A stretch of 64,000 bases of DNA, from NCBI GenBank assembly GCA_018396675.1, contig JAGTQX010000003.1, forward strand, positions 248,001-312,000, written 5' to 3'. Origin of the DNA: Candidatus Bathyarchaeota archaeon. Its GTDB lineage: Archaea > Thermoproteota > Bathyarchaeia > Bathyarchaeales > Bathycorpusculaceae. The notes beneath the pieces are model-generated. The model was given only the letters and a program-made list of their open reading frames with translations. It searched no databases and was not told the origin of the DNA. Position numbers and translations under genes: made by a program. Of this stretch, positions 18,576-26,851 are shown piece after piece; positions within the stretch are counted from its first letter, which is position 1; each line of letters opens with the position of its first letter.

Positions 18576-19343
18576 TTGAAGCCCCCAAAGCCGCCGTTAA
18601 TATCTATAATTGTACCAACATTAAACGAGGAAAAATACATAAGGCTACTAATCACGTCTATTAAACAGCAAAGATCTGCAAATTTTGAGATTTTGATAGT
18701 AGACGGCGGTAGCAGGGACAAAACTCTGGAGATAGCCAAAAAAGACGGTGCCAAAGTTTTCAAGTTCCCAGGGTACGGCGAGTTTATCTCAAGAAATATT
18801 GGAGCAAAAGAAGCAGAAGGCAAGTATTTGCTATTCACTTGTGCTGACATAATGTTTCCGGAAGACTTGCTACAAAAAATAACAGAAGAATTTCGAAAGA
18901 ATCCAATGCTTATAGCATTAACTGGACCAGGACATCCTTATGATGCGCCAGTGTTCGGTAAAGTGGAATACGTAATCTACAATGCTGTTCGTTTCATTCT
19001 TGCAAAAATGCCAAAGCCATTGAAACGATTCTCAACAAGCACCAACTTTCTAGTGGTGCGCAAGGACTATTTTGAGAAAACAGGAGGCTTTGCGGTTAAT
19101 GACATAAACGCGGATGGACTTATGGGCAGAACGTTGTTGAACATGGGCGAAGTGAAGTTTTCATGGAGAACTTGCTTTTATCTCTCGGCAAGACGAATGA
19201 AGAAAATGGGCTTTTGGAATTTTAATAAACATTACCTGTACGCTTTTGAGAATATTTTCTTTGGCCTTTCTAACACGCCTCTGCTTAATGCTATAAAAGG
19301 ACTTTCAAAAAGAAAACATGGAAAAATGCATGAAGCGACATAA
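18576..19343 (+). CDS. Glycosyltransferase family 2
   Basis: 255 aa with a TTG start at 18576. The N-terminus SIIVPTLNEEKYIRLLITSI and IVDGGSRDKTLEIAKKDGAK are GT2 hallmarks; the DxD position reads CADIMF, so the canonical pair is only partly kept. The C-terminal 60 residues are basic and amphipathic and may lie on the membrane. Same strand as the preceding glycosyltransferases, 59 nt after the GT4 gene. Confidence 0.83.
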   Translation: MKPPKPPLISIIVPTLNEEKYIRLLITSIKQQRSANFEILIVDGGSRDKTLEIAKKDGAKVFKFPGYGEFISRNIGAKEAEGKYLLFTCADIMFPEDLLQKITEEFRKNPMLIALTGPGHPYDAPVFGKVEYVIYNAVRFILAKMPKPLKRFSTSTNFLVVRKDYFEKTGGFAVNDINADGLMGRTLLNMGEVKFSWRTCFYLSARRMKKMGFWNFNKHYLYAFENIFFGLSNTPLLNAIKGLSKRKHGKMHEAT

Positions 19344-19349
19344 TAGCTT

Positions 19350-20330
19350 TTAGCTTTTGGCTATGACGGCCTCTTCCCTGCACATCATTTCTATCCACTT
19401 GTATGTTCTGCTTAAGCCTTCTTCAAGGGAAACTTGCGGCTCCCAGCCCAGAACTTTTCGAGCAACAGTAATGTCAGCGTTTCTGCCCCTTACTCCTTGG
19501 GGAGCTGAAAGGTCGTACAACTTTGTTATTTTTTTTCCTGATATTTTTATTATTATGTCTGCAAGTTCGTTGATTGTTACAAGTCTGTCAGAGCCTATGT
19601 TAACAGGCTTATCGTAATCAGAATCCATCAGCATGATTGTGCCTCGCACTGCATCATCAATGTAGCAGTAGCTTCGTGTTTGTTTTCCATCGCCCCATAT
19701 GGTTATTTTTCCAAGATTTGATGCTTCCGCCACTTTTCGGCACAGTGCAGCTATGGATTTTTCTCTTCCGCCTTTATAGGTTCCTTCTGGGCCGTAAACG
19801 TTGTGATAACGCACTATTCTGATCGACATTTGATAATCGCGTTGATATGCTTCGCAAAGCTTTTCGGTGTAGAGTTTTTCCCAGCCATAAAAACTGTCTG
19901 GTGCAGCGGGATACGCATCTTCCTCCTTGAGCCCCTTAACATCAGAGTCTTTTTGCAGAAATGTGGGGTACACGCAGGCTGAACTGCTGAATAGATACCT
20001 TTTGACTTTGTTCCGTCTTGAAGCCTCAAGCATGTAAATGTTTATCAAAGTGTTGTCATGCATTATTTCGGCGCCTACATTAGTTATGTAGCCAATTCCA
20101 CCCATGTTTGCAGCTAAATTGTAGACGTAGTCCATTCCTTTTGTGGCCATTAGACAATTTTCAAAACTTCTTAAGTCCAGCTGAACTTTTTCGCTGTAAT
20201 ACTTCTCCTTTATGTAATTGTCAAACTTTACGTCCACAACGCGGATAAAGTGACCTTGACGATAAAGTTCTCTCGCCAAATGGCTTCCGATGAAACCTCC
20301 ACCGCCTGTTACCAATATGCGACTCAACAC
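19350..20330 (-). CDS. NAD-dependent epimerase, GDP-mannose 3,5-epimerase-like
   Basis: 326 aa extended short-chain dehydrogenase/reductase. The NAD site is ILVTGGGGFIGSHLARELY; the catalytic set is SSSACVYP plus YGWEK (Y-x3-K). Several stretches match GDP-mannose 3,5-epimerase (GME) of plants and related bacterial proteins: NMGGIGYI, EEDAYPAAPDSFYGWEKLY, NVYGPEGTYKGGREKS, WGDGKQTRSY and PQGVRGRNAD. It converges with the GT2 gene, leaving a 6-nt gap. It probably supplies a modified GDP- or UDP-sugar to the neighbouring glycan block. Confidence 0.82.
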   Translation of the reverse strand: MLSRILVTGGGGFIGSHLARELYRQGHFIRVVDVKFDNYIKEKYYSEKVQLDLRSFENCLMATKGMDYVYNLAANMGGIGYITNVGAEIMHDNTLINIYMLEASRRNKVKRYLFSSSACVYPTFLQKDSDVKGLKEEDAYPAAPDSFYGWEKLYTEKLCEAYQRDYQMSIRIVRYHNVYGPEGTYKGGREKSIAALCRKVAEASNLGKITIWGDGKQTRSYCYIDDAVRGTIMLMDSDYDKPVNIGSDRLVTINELADIIIKISGKKITKLYDLSAPQGVRGRNADITVARKVLGWEPQVSLEEGLSRTYKWIEMMCREEAVIAKS

Positions 20331-20517
20331 AGCGTCCTCTCAAATTTTAAACTCGTTGTTTTTAGGTAGTAGTTAAATAGCGCATAAAACTCTTTCCAAA
20401 AATTTTGACGAAGTTCGTATATTATTAAAGAATTATCTTTTAGAAACAGGCCATCAGCACATAGTTTTTAGGTCTGTATGAAATTATTGAGAATCGGGTG
20501 GCAAGAGAAGAGAAGCG

Positions 20518-21747
20518 ATGAACCAGAAATCTCAAAGTTTTATTCAGGAAATGTTCAACGAATTTTACAGGCAAGAGTACACTCCAAAAGCGTTATCCAC
20601 CATAGAAAAACGTGAATTTGGTTTCATCTCACCTGAAGGCTTCATGATTCGCCATAAAAGCTTCAAGAACGTAGACGAACTAAAGAGTTATTTAGAAAAC
20701 TTGACTCCAACTGACGCTTATTATTCTTGCGCATATTACGAGAACCCGGAAGCGGAAATGGACAAAAAAGGATGGATTGGCGCAGATTTAATATTCGATG
20801 TCGACGCGGATCATATACCGACCAACTGCGACAAAGTGCATGACGAATGGAAATGCGGCAATTGCGGGTTTTCAGGAAAAGGCGTAACGCCTGAAAAATG
20901 TCCCATATGCAACGGTGAAAAGTTTAGCGCAACCTCATGGCCATGTGAAGCATGCTTGGAATCGGCTAAAGTGGAAACGATAAAGCTTTTGGATATGTTG
21001 ATGAACGACTTCGGCTTTTCAGATAAAGAAATTCACACATTCTTTTCAGGACATCGCGGCTATCATGTTCAAATCGAAAGAGAAAACGTGAGAACCCTAG
21101 ACGCCGTCGCTAGAAAGGAAATCGTTGATTATGTAACATGCCTAGGGTTAGAGATTCTGTCAAATTCTTACAAAAACAAAAAAATCGGAACTCGTGTATA
21201 CAGAAACTTGAAACTTGATGATTTTGGTTGGAATAGGCGGATAAAAGAAGGGACAATAAAATTTATTCTTGAAAGCAATGAAGAGGAATTGACAAAAATT
21301 AATTTGAAGAAGAATGTTGCCAAGGAAATTATTCAGAACAAAGAAACAGTAATAAAAAATTTAAAAATCGGAACATTGCGAAGCGTAAGGGGAGTGGGCG
21401 TTGAAACATGGAGAAAACTAATGGAGCATGTTGCAATAATGCAATCTGCAAAAATTGACACTGTAGTTACAACCGATATACATCGCTTAATTAGAATGCC
21501 GGAAACCTTGCATGGTAAAACAGGTTTCAGAAAAGTTGAGTTTCCTCCATCGAAAATTGACAGTTTTGACCCTTTTAAAGAAGCAATATCATTTAAAAGG
21601 AAAACGGCAACGGTTTTTGTTTCATCTGCCCCGAGATTTAGGCTGGATGAGGAAGTGTTTGGACCCTACAAGAATCAAAGGGTAACGTTGCCTGCAGCCG
21701 CAGCTATTCTATTAATATGCAAAGGTAAGGCGGAGGTTGCAGAGTAA
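20518..21747 (+). CDS. priS: DNA primase small (catalytic) subunit PriS
   Basis: 409 aa. The catalytic acidic motif is IFDVDADH (D94, D96), and a zinc-binding insertion runs C113-x2-C116...C128-x2-C131 with C143 and C146. FSGHRGYHVQIE is the conserved SxH nucleotide-binding motif of archaeo-eukaryotic primases, and DIHRLIRMPETLHGKTGF another family block. It synthesises primers together with PriL (13216-14259). The downstream gins51 gene starts at its stop codon. Confidence 0.95.
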   Translation: MNQKSQSFIQEMFNEFYRQEYTPKALSTIEKREFGFISPEGFMIRHKSFKNVDELKSYLENLTPTDAYYSCAYYENPEAEMDKKGWIGADLIFDVDADHIPTNCDKVHDEWKCGNCGFSGKGVTPEKCPICNGEKFSATSWPCEACLESAKVETIKLLDMLMNDFGFSDKEIHTFFSGHRGYHVQIERENVRTLDAVARKEIVDYVTCLGLEILSNSYKNKKIGTRVYRNLKLDDFGWNRRIKEGTIKFILESNEEELTKINLKKNVAKEIIQNKETVIKNLKIGTLRSVRGVGVETWRKLMEHVAIMQSAKIDTVVTTDIHRLIRMPETLHGKTGFRKVEFPPSKIDSFDPFKEAISFKRKTATVFVSSAPRFRLDEEVFGPYKNQRVTLPAAAAILLICKGKAEVAE

Positions 21748-21748
21748 A

Positions 21749-22294
21749 ATGTATATGGAAATTTACGAAGTTTGGCAAAAAGAGATGATGGAACCGGAAC
21801 TTGTGAAACTTTCGGATGATTTTTACTCTCGCATAGTCGATTATTTGAGGGAAATAAGAAGAGAAAGTCGGATGATTGATAAAAAAACAGTGAAGGCTTA
21901 CTTGTTACGGAGGGAATCTGATAACGTTAAACGTATGGTTCGTGAACTGGCACTGACACGTTGCAAAAAATTGTTAAAAAAAATAGCAAGTGGCGAAAAA
22001 ATACCAGTTGCATTATTAGCAGCAGACGAAAAGAAACTTTGTGCAAATATTTCATCATTTGCGGAAGCATACAGAGACTTTGTTAGAGTTCTCGTCCAAG
22101 GTCATTCTTTAAATCTCAATTCTGAGAAAAGAAAAAATGTGGTTTTACGGTTTTTAAAAGATGTTCCAGCGGTTATTGGCTCCGACCTCAAAACCTACGG
22201 TCCTTTTAAGGTTGAAGATGTTGCATCGTTACCCAGCGATAACGCTGATGCGCTAGTTAAAAGGGGCTTTGCTGAAAAAATTTCTTTCATCTAA
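21749..22294 (+). CDS. gins51: GINS complex subunit Gins51 (Gins15)
   Basis: 181 aa from the ATG at 21749; GGAGG at 21732-21736 lies 12 nt before it, and a TTG at 21737 would abut that site. The helical A domain (LVKLSDDFYSRIVDYLREI) is followed by the small C-terminal B domain (VIGSDLKTYGPFKVEDVASL, then LPSDNADALVKRGFAEKI), the order typical of Sld5/Psf1-type subunits. It pairs with Gins23 (28882-29490) to form the GINS tetramer that activates MCM. The priS-gins51 pairing is a recurrent archaeal arrangement. Confidence 0.88.
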   Translation: MYMEIYEVWQKEMMEPELVKLSDDFYSRIVDYLREIRRESRMIDKKTVKAYLLRRESDNVKRMVRELALTRCKKLLKKIASGEKIPVALLAADEKKLCANISSFAEAYRDFVRVLVQGHSLNLNSEKRKNVVLRFLKDVPAVIGSDLKTYGPFKVEDVASLPSDNADALVKRGFAEKISFI

Positions 22295-22298
22295 ATGG

Positions 22299-23342
22299 TT
22301 AATTTGGCTCTGTAACTTGCGATGTTTCTCTTTTCTTATTCTTCAATTTTTTCCATAAAGTGTCTAATGCGATTATTATTAGTGGATAAGCCATAATCCA
22401 TGTAATAGAATAGAGCGGGCCGTAATAGTCATGGAAACGCGTCCATTGAGCAGATCCCACACCATAGTTTAGCCCTGTAATCAAAATTGTAACTATTCTT
22501 AAAACATTTATAAAGTAGGTTATGACGGCGCCAATTATGAAACAGCCAATTAATTGTTTTCGTGAGAAGCCACTGTTTTTTAAGAACAATAGAACCGCAA
22601 CTGAATATATTATGAGGCTATCGATTCCGGAACATGGCCAAGCTATGCCTATTGACGGCATGCCATTAACTTTCAAAGAAGGAATAATACCGTAAGTGGA
22701 GCTATTTATCACCGTTACGGTTGTTTCGTACCCCATCAGGTTTAAGACGTTTGCTGCAAAGTGCGCTGTTGTTGGCACGATTATTTGAAATGGGGTGAAT
22801 CGCCCGTATGGGTACAGATTATCTATGGTGTATATGAAGCCGATGATTCCCAAGAAGAACGTTGAGAGAGCGTATTTGGATAAGTCATAGACGCTATACT
22901 CTGTGATGATAATCGCAGACAACATTATGGTAAAAACCAGATATTCAATTGCGAGAGGCATCATTTCAACAAAGGATATTGTGCTTCCTAGATTGTTTCT
23001 AAAATAGTCCATGCTTAAGGAGTTCAAACCGAGATAGTTAGCCGCAACCACGTAAATCGTTGGAAGAGCCAATACTATTGGGAATAGCACTGTTCTAAAG
23101 GATTTCAGTTGCCATTTGCTTGTTTTAAACTTGTCCCAGCTTGACAAGGTTTCCAAAAAAAGGAGCCAAATAAAAAATAGATAGTATGTTCTGCCCTTCC
23201 ATGTAATTTCAAAAGAGCCTGGGTAAAGATAATACAAAATTATGAAGGGAACAGCAAAAGCAAGTATTGGTGCGAGTCTCTTTGAAATCAAAATTGTTTT
23301 TGCAACAAAAGATTTGGTCAGATTGCGCACGTTTTCTCCCAT
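22299..23342 (-). CDS. Archaeosortase/exosortase family transmembrane transpeptidase
   Basis: 347 aa with about eight transmembrane helices. The catalytic triad of the exosortase/archaeosortase family is clear: Cys237 in IAWPCSGIDSL, Arg282 in YFINVLRIVTI and His304 in RFHDYYGPLYSITWI. Such enzymes cut C-terminal sorting signals of exported proteins and may attach them to a lipid. It converges with gins51, leaving a 4-nt gap. The substrate signal is not obvious in this window; the exported protein at 38663-40765 has a C-terminal helix plus basic tail but no known CTERM motif. Confidence 0.88.
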   Translation of the reverse strand: MGENVRNLTKSFVAKTILISKRLAPILAFAVPFIILYYLYPGSFEITWKGRTYYLFFIWLLFLETLSSWDKFKTSKWQLKSFRTVLFPIVLALPTIYVVAANYLGLNSLSMDYFRNNLGSTISFVEMMPLAIEYLVFTIMLSAIIITEYSVYDLSKYALSTFFLGIIGFIYTIDNLYPYGRFTPFQIIVPTTAHFAANVLNLMGYETTVTVINSSTYGIIPSLKVNGMPSIGIAWPCSGIDSLIIYSVAVLLFLKNSGFSRKQLIGCFIIGAVITYFINVLRIVTILITGLNYGVGSAQWTRFHDYYGPLYSITWIMAYPLIIIALDTLWKKLKNKKRETSQVTEPN

Positions 23343-23519
23343 CTTATGTGAATTTGCGTTGTTTACACTTCTTATGAAGAAAGTGCCAATTTAAATGTTG
23401 TTCATAATGGCTTGAAACATTGAAGGCGCTAACCGCCACAGTGATTGTTAAGGCAAAGGGGCATTGTAAATCTTAAATAGCATTTTGTCGTAGAACATTG
23501 TCAATTGTTGAGGGATAAG

Positions 23520-23741
23520 ATGAAGGAAAAAGATGGCTTCATAAGCGCATTTTTAGTTTTTGGCTTTGTAATGTTAGTTGTTGGTTTTTTGGCTGGAATT
23601 TTGGCAATATCACTAGTTAATTCAGAACTAGATTCAGGCGTGCTTATTCTGGTTTTTTCGGTAGGCTTTTTAGTTGGAATGTTGGCCGTAGCCTTGGTGT
23701 TAACGGTAATAAGGCTAAACGAATTGAGAAAGACCGCTTAG
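23520..23741 (+). CDS. Small two-helix membrane protein
   Basis: 73 aa from the ATG at 23520, preceded by GAGGGAT; a TTG at 23505 is the alternative. Two Gly/Val/Leu-rich helices (about 8-32 and 40-63) and a short basic tail. No family recognised. It precedes the ribosomal block by 61 nt. Confidence 0.5.
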   Translation: MKEKDGFISAFLVFGFVMLVVGFLAGILAISLVNSELDSGVLILVFSVGFLVGMLAVALVLTVIRLNELRKTA

Positions 23742-23802
23742 GATTTACTGGAAAAGTATAAGTGTGCGTACGTTTTCTTATGGGAAGCTGAGAGTGATGC
23801 AA

Positions 23803-24078
23803 ATGAACGTTCCAAAGGAAATTAGAACCTATTGCCCACGATGTAAGACTTATCAAGTACATAGTGTTTCGCTTTATAAGGCTGGCAAGCGCAGAGCTCT
23901 AGCTAAAGGCGAACGTCACCACGAACGCGAAAAGAAGGGTTACGGTGGACAGAAGTACCCATTACAACACAAGTTTGCAAAGACGACTAAGAAGCAGACT
24001 TTGAAGTTGAAATGTAAAGTTTGTGGCTATACTCGGCATAAGAAGGGCATTAGATTAAGGAAACTTGTTATTGCCTAA
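23803..24078 (+). CDS. rpl44e: Large ribosomal subunit protein eL42 (L44e)
   Basis: 91 aa from the ATG at 23803, where the sequence begins MNVPKEIRTYCPRCKTY as in archaeal eL42. A zinc ribbon is formed by CPRC and CKVCGY. KGYGGQKYP and KCKVCGYTRHKKGIRL are family hallmarks. First gene of a conserved block with eS27, aIF2-alpha and Nop10. Confidence 0.96.
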   Translation: MNVPKEIRTYCPRCKTYQVHSVSLYKAGKRRALAKGERHHEREKKGYGGQKYPLQHKFAKTTKKQTLKLKCKVCGYTRHKKGIRLRKLVIA

Positions 24079-24096
24079 TCTGTGGAGGTGCACCTT

Positions 24097-24294
24097 ATGG
24101 TTGAGTGGGAGAAGCTTATTCCAAGTCCTAGAAGCGCTTTCATAAGGGTTAAATGTCAAAAATGTGGCAACGAACAGATAGTCTTCAGTCATGCAGTAAA
24201 CAAGGTTAACTGTAACGTTTGCGGTGCTGAGCTCGCAGAACCTTCAGGCGGCAAAGCAGTAATCAAAGGCGAGATTGTCGCGGTTTTTGAGTGA
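24097..24294 (+). CDS. rps27e: Small ribosomal subunit protein eS27
   Basis: 65 aa from the ATG at 24097; TGGAGGTG at 24082-24089 is its ribosome-binding site. Zinc-binding cysteines are in [13 protein letters not shown] and [10 protein letters not shown]. It lies 18 nt after eL42 and 14 nt before the aIF2-alpha start. Confidence 0.96.
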   Translation: MVEWEKLIPSPRSAFIRVKCQKCGNEQIVFSHAVNKVNCNVCGAELAEPSGGKAVIKGEIVAVFE

Positions 24295-24308
24295 GAGATG
24301 AATATTTT

Positions 24309-25097
24309 ATGGCTTTTAAGAAGCAAGAGTGGCCTGAAGTTGGCGACTTGGTTATTGGCACCGTTGAGACTGTTACTGATTATGGTGCCTACGTTAGGCT
24401 TGACGAGTTTGACAAGAAGGGACTCCTACACATTTCCGAGGTTTCTTCTTCTTGGATTAGAAATATACGAGACTTTGTTAGAGAAGGCCAAAAGATTGTT
24501 TTGAAAGTTTTACGTGTTGATGTTGAAAAAGGACACATAGATCTGTCGCTCCGAAGAGTGACTAAAAGGGAAAAAATAGAGAAGATGCTTTCATGGAAAA
24601 GGGAGCGAAAGGCTGAGGCGCTTCTGAGAAGCGTAGCCGAGAAGATTGGCTTATCAGTTGAAGAAGTTTACGAGAAAGCTGGAGCGATTGTTGAAAAAGA
24701 ATATGGACTTTATGAAGGATTTGAGAAAGCGGCAAAAGACGGCGCAGAAGTTCTAACAAAAGTGGGCATATCAAGGGAGTTGGCAGAAGTTTTCGCTGAA
24801 GTTGCCAGAGAAAGAATACGTTTGCCAATGGTTAAAGTCAGCGGCATAGTTGAACTCCGCTGTCTGAAACCTGACGGAGTAAAAGTTATCAAGGAAGCTT
24901 TTTTAAACGCCAAGAAAACTGAGAAGACGCGAGAAGCGAAGGTTAGGTTTTATGTTATGGCGGCGCCTAAATACTGCATTGAGGTTTTAGCTGAGAACTA
25001 CAAGCATGCAGAAGCGACCTTGCAGAGAGTTGCAGAAAGCGTTGTTTCAAACGTTATTAAGGCTGGTGGGCAAGGAACATTTAGAAGGGAAAAGTAG
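24309..25097 (+). CDS. eif2a: Translation initiation factor aIF2 alpha subunit
   Basis: 262 aa from the ATG at 24309. The N-terminal S1/OB domain spans about 10-85 (GDLVIGTVETVTDYGAYVRL, KGLLHISEVSS), followed by the central helical domain and the C-terminal alpha-beta domain (about 175-262) that contacts the gamma subunit. It helps deliver initiator tRNA. Its TAG stop overlaps the GTG start of nop10 by one base. Confidence 0.95.
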   Translation: MAFKKQEWPEVGDLVIGTVETVTDYGAYVRLDEFDKKGLLHISEVSSSWIRNIRDFVREGQKIVLKVLRVDVEKGHIDLSLRRVTKREKIEKMLSWKRERKAEALLRSVAEKIGLSVEEVYEKAGAIVEKEYGLYEGFEKAAKDGAEVLTKVGISRELAEVFAEVARERIRLPMVKVSGIVELRCLKPDGVKVIKEAFLNAKKTEKTREAKVRFYVMAAPKYCIEVLAENYKHAEATLQRVAESVVSNVIKAGGQGTFRREK

Positions 25098-25258
25098 TGG
25101 CTTGGCTTCTGAGAAAATGCAAAAAATGCGGAAAATACACGTTGAAAACGGATAAGTGTCCATACTGCGGCGATGCATTAAGAGTGCCGCATCCTCCGAA
25201 GTTTTCTCCAGACGACAAATACCTTAGATATAGAATGGCTTTAAAGAGGGAGGCGTAA
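25097..25258 (+). CDS. nop10: rRNA pseudouridylation protein Nop10
   Basis: 53 aa, too short for usual length cut-offs. The GTG start overlaps the aIF2-alpha stop. The zinc ribbon is CKKCGKYTL...CPYCGD; PHPPKFSPDDKYLRYR is the conserved basic core that binds Cbf5 and H/ACA RNA. Part of the conserved eL42-eS27-aIF2-alpha-Nop10 block. Confidence 0.93.
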   Translation: MAWLLRKCKKCGKYTLKTDKCPYCGDALRVPHPPKFSPDDKYLRYRMALKREA

Positions 25259-25260
25259 CG

Positions 25261-26034
25261 TTGAAGGAGACATCCATTAAAGAACTCGCTAAGATTGAAC
25301 TTAAAAATCCAATAATGATTGAGGGACTGCCCGGGCTTGGACTTGTTGGAAAGATTGCTACACGTTACTTGATTAAGCAGTTGAAAGCCCGGAAATTTGC
25401 ATATTTGTACTCACCGCATTTCCCATATTTTGTGCTGGTAAACAAGAAGGGAAGCGTAAGGCTTTTGCGCGGTACATTCTATTTCTGGAAAAACGAGAAA
25501 GGAGAGAACGACTTAATTTTGTTCACTGGAGACAGCCAAGCGCAAACAATTGAGGGACAATACGAGATTTCGAACGTCATACTAGACTTCGCTCAGAGAA
25601 ACAACGTCAAGCTTATCGTAACGATAGGTGGCTACAGAGTGGAAGCAAAAGATAAGCCTAAGGTTATAGCTGCAGCCACAAACTCGATTCTTCTTGACCG
25701 CGCCATCAAAGCGGAAGCCTTGACAAGCCCTATGGGAAGCCCAATCGTCGGCACCGCAGGATTGATTCTAGGTTTAGCACCGTTCAGAAAGATGGACGCC
25801 CTTTGCCTTCTAGGCGAAACACGCGGGTATCTGCCAGACCCGAAGGCGGCTAAAAGCGTTTTAGAGGTTTTGCTGAAATTTTTGAACATAAATGTTGATT
25901 TATCTGGTTTAAATGACGAAATCGCCAAAGCAGAAAACATGGTCGCCAGGTTACAAAAAATAGAAGAAAAAAGGGCGTTACAAGCTGAGGAAATAAGAAA
26001 AGAAGAAGATAAGAAAATCACTTACATTTCCTAA
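25261..26034 (+). CDS. PAC2 family (proteasome assembly chaperone-like) protein
   Basis: 257 aa with TTG start at 25261, preceded by GGAGG 7 nt upstream and 2 nt after the nop10 stop. MIEGLPGLGLVGKIATRYLI and the later SPMGSPIVGTAGLILGLAP and GETRGYLPDPKAAKSVLEVL match the COG2047/PAC2 family. The last 35 residues form a charged helix. Its position after nop10 suggests it is transcribed with the translation block; the archaeal function of the family is not established. Confidence 0.87.
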   Translation: MKETSIKELAKIELKNPIMIEGLPGLGLVGKIATRYLIKQLKARKFAYLYSPHFPYFVLVNKKGSVRLLRGTFYFWKNEKGENDLILFTGDSQAQTIEGQYEISNVILDFAQRNNVKLIVTIGGYRVEAKDKPKVIAAATNSILLDRAIKAEALTSPMGSPIVGTAGLILGLAPFRKMDALCLLGETRGYLPDPKAAKSVLEVLLKFLNINVDLSGLNDEIAKAENMVARLQKIEEKRALQAEEIRKEEDKKITYIS

Positions 26035-26238
26035 AACTTTCATCCAGAATCATCGCGCGACGTTATTTAAATAAAAAACTTGATTTTTGATATTTAATTC
26101 CGATTTTTTAAAATAATTCAAAATTACGGTCAATTGTTTGAATAAAAATTGTTAGATTGCTTCTTTTATGTGACGTGCAAACGGTATTAATTTTCTTTTC
26201 CATTTAAAATGCTCAATAAACTCAAGATGGGATAAACT
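26035..26238. promoter_or_regulatory. AT-rich intergenic region upstream of the pilin-like gene
   Basis: About 200 bp with no reading frame. It contains ATTTAAATAAA and TTAAAATAATT stretches that could serve as TATA elements, and a Shine-Dalgarno-poor leader before 26239. No palindrome or repeat that would mark an operator was seen. Confidence 0.35.
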
Positions 26239-26820
26239 ATGTTGGCGCGTTTGTCAAAAAAGAAGATGGGCTTAAGCACAGTGGTAACAACCCTCATAAT
26301 ACTTGTAGTGTCAGTGCTTTTAGCATCTGTTGTTACATTCTATGCCATAAACGTCGCCACAACCAGAGTTCAAGAAGAATCACTGCTACTTACAAAACAA
26401 CACATATGGTATAACGCAACCGGAGACTGGTCCGTCGCAGCGCTACTGATATTGAACACTGGCGGAAGAGACGTGGTAATAGACAAGATTTCAGTAAGAG
26501 GACAAGAATGCCAATGGGAAAATGTGCGCTTCTGGAAGACATCTGGCATAACTGTGTCAGCCGATTTGAACGTGACAAGCGTTCCTGTAGCAGAAATGAC
26601 TGACGATATGTGGAGGGAGACGTTCGGATACCTTGGCGACACCGAAACATTTGAGACAGCCACTGCTGACTTGACTTTAAGGTCAGGTTGGGTTCTAGTG
26701 GTATACATTCATAACCCAGACAGCATATCATCCAACGACGTTGGCAGAACAATAGGCATGACTGTGTTCACAGTAAATGCACAGTATTACGTGGAAGTTA
26801 ACGTTGAAGCTTGCGGTTAG
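26239..26820 (+). CDS. Type IV pilin-like / archaellin-like exported protein
   Basis: 193 aa. It begins with a class III signal peptide: basic stretch RLSKKKMG followed by the hydrophobic helix LSTVVTTLIILVVSVLLASV, with the prepilin peptidase cut expected after the glycine. The rest (about 50-193) is a beta-rich extracellular domain. It is preceded by a 204-bp AT-rich region that holds no gene. It converges with mcm, so it is a single-gene unit. Confidence 0.72.
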   Translation: MLARLSKKKMGLSTVVTTLIILVVSVLLASVVTFYAINVATTRVQEESLLLTKQHIWYNATGDWSVAALLILNTGGRDVVIDKISVRGQECQWENVRFWKTSGITVSADLNVTSVPVAEMTDDMWRETFGYLGDTETFETATADLTLRSGWVLVVYIHNPDSISSNDVGRTIGMTVFTVNAQYYVEVNVEACG

Positions 26821-26851
26821 CCATTCATAACTTGGATAGACTACATCAGCC

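Noticed and set aside
20358-20473. Direct repeat GTTTTTAGGT at 20358-20367 and 20464-20473
   Set aside because: A 10-mer of mostly T in AT-rich DNA between divergent genes is expected by chance; no third copy or symmetry supports an operator.
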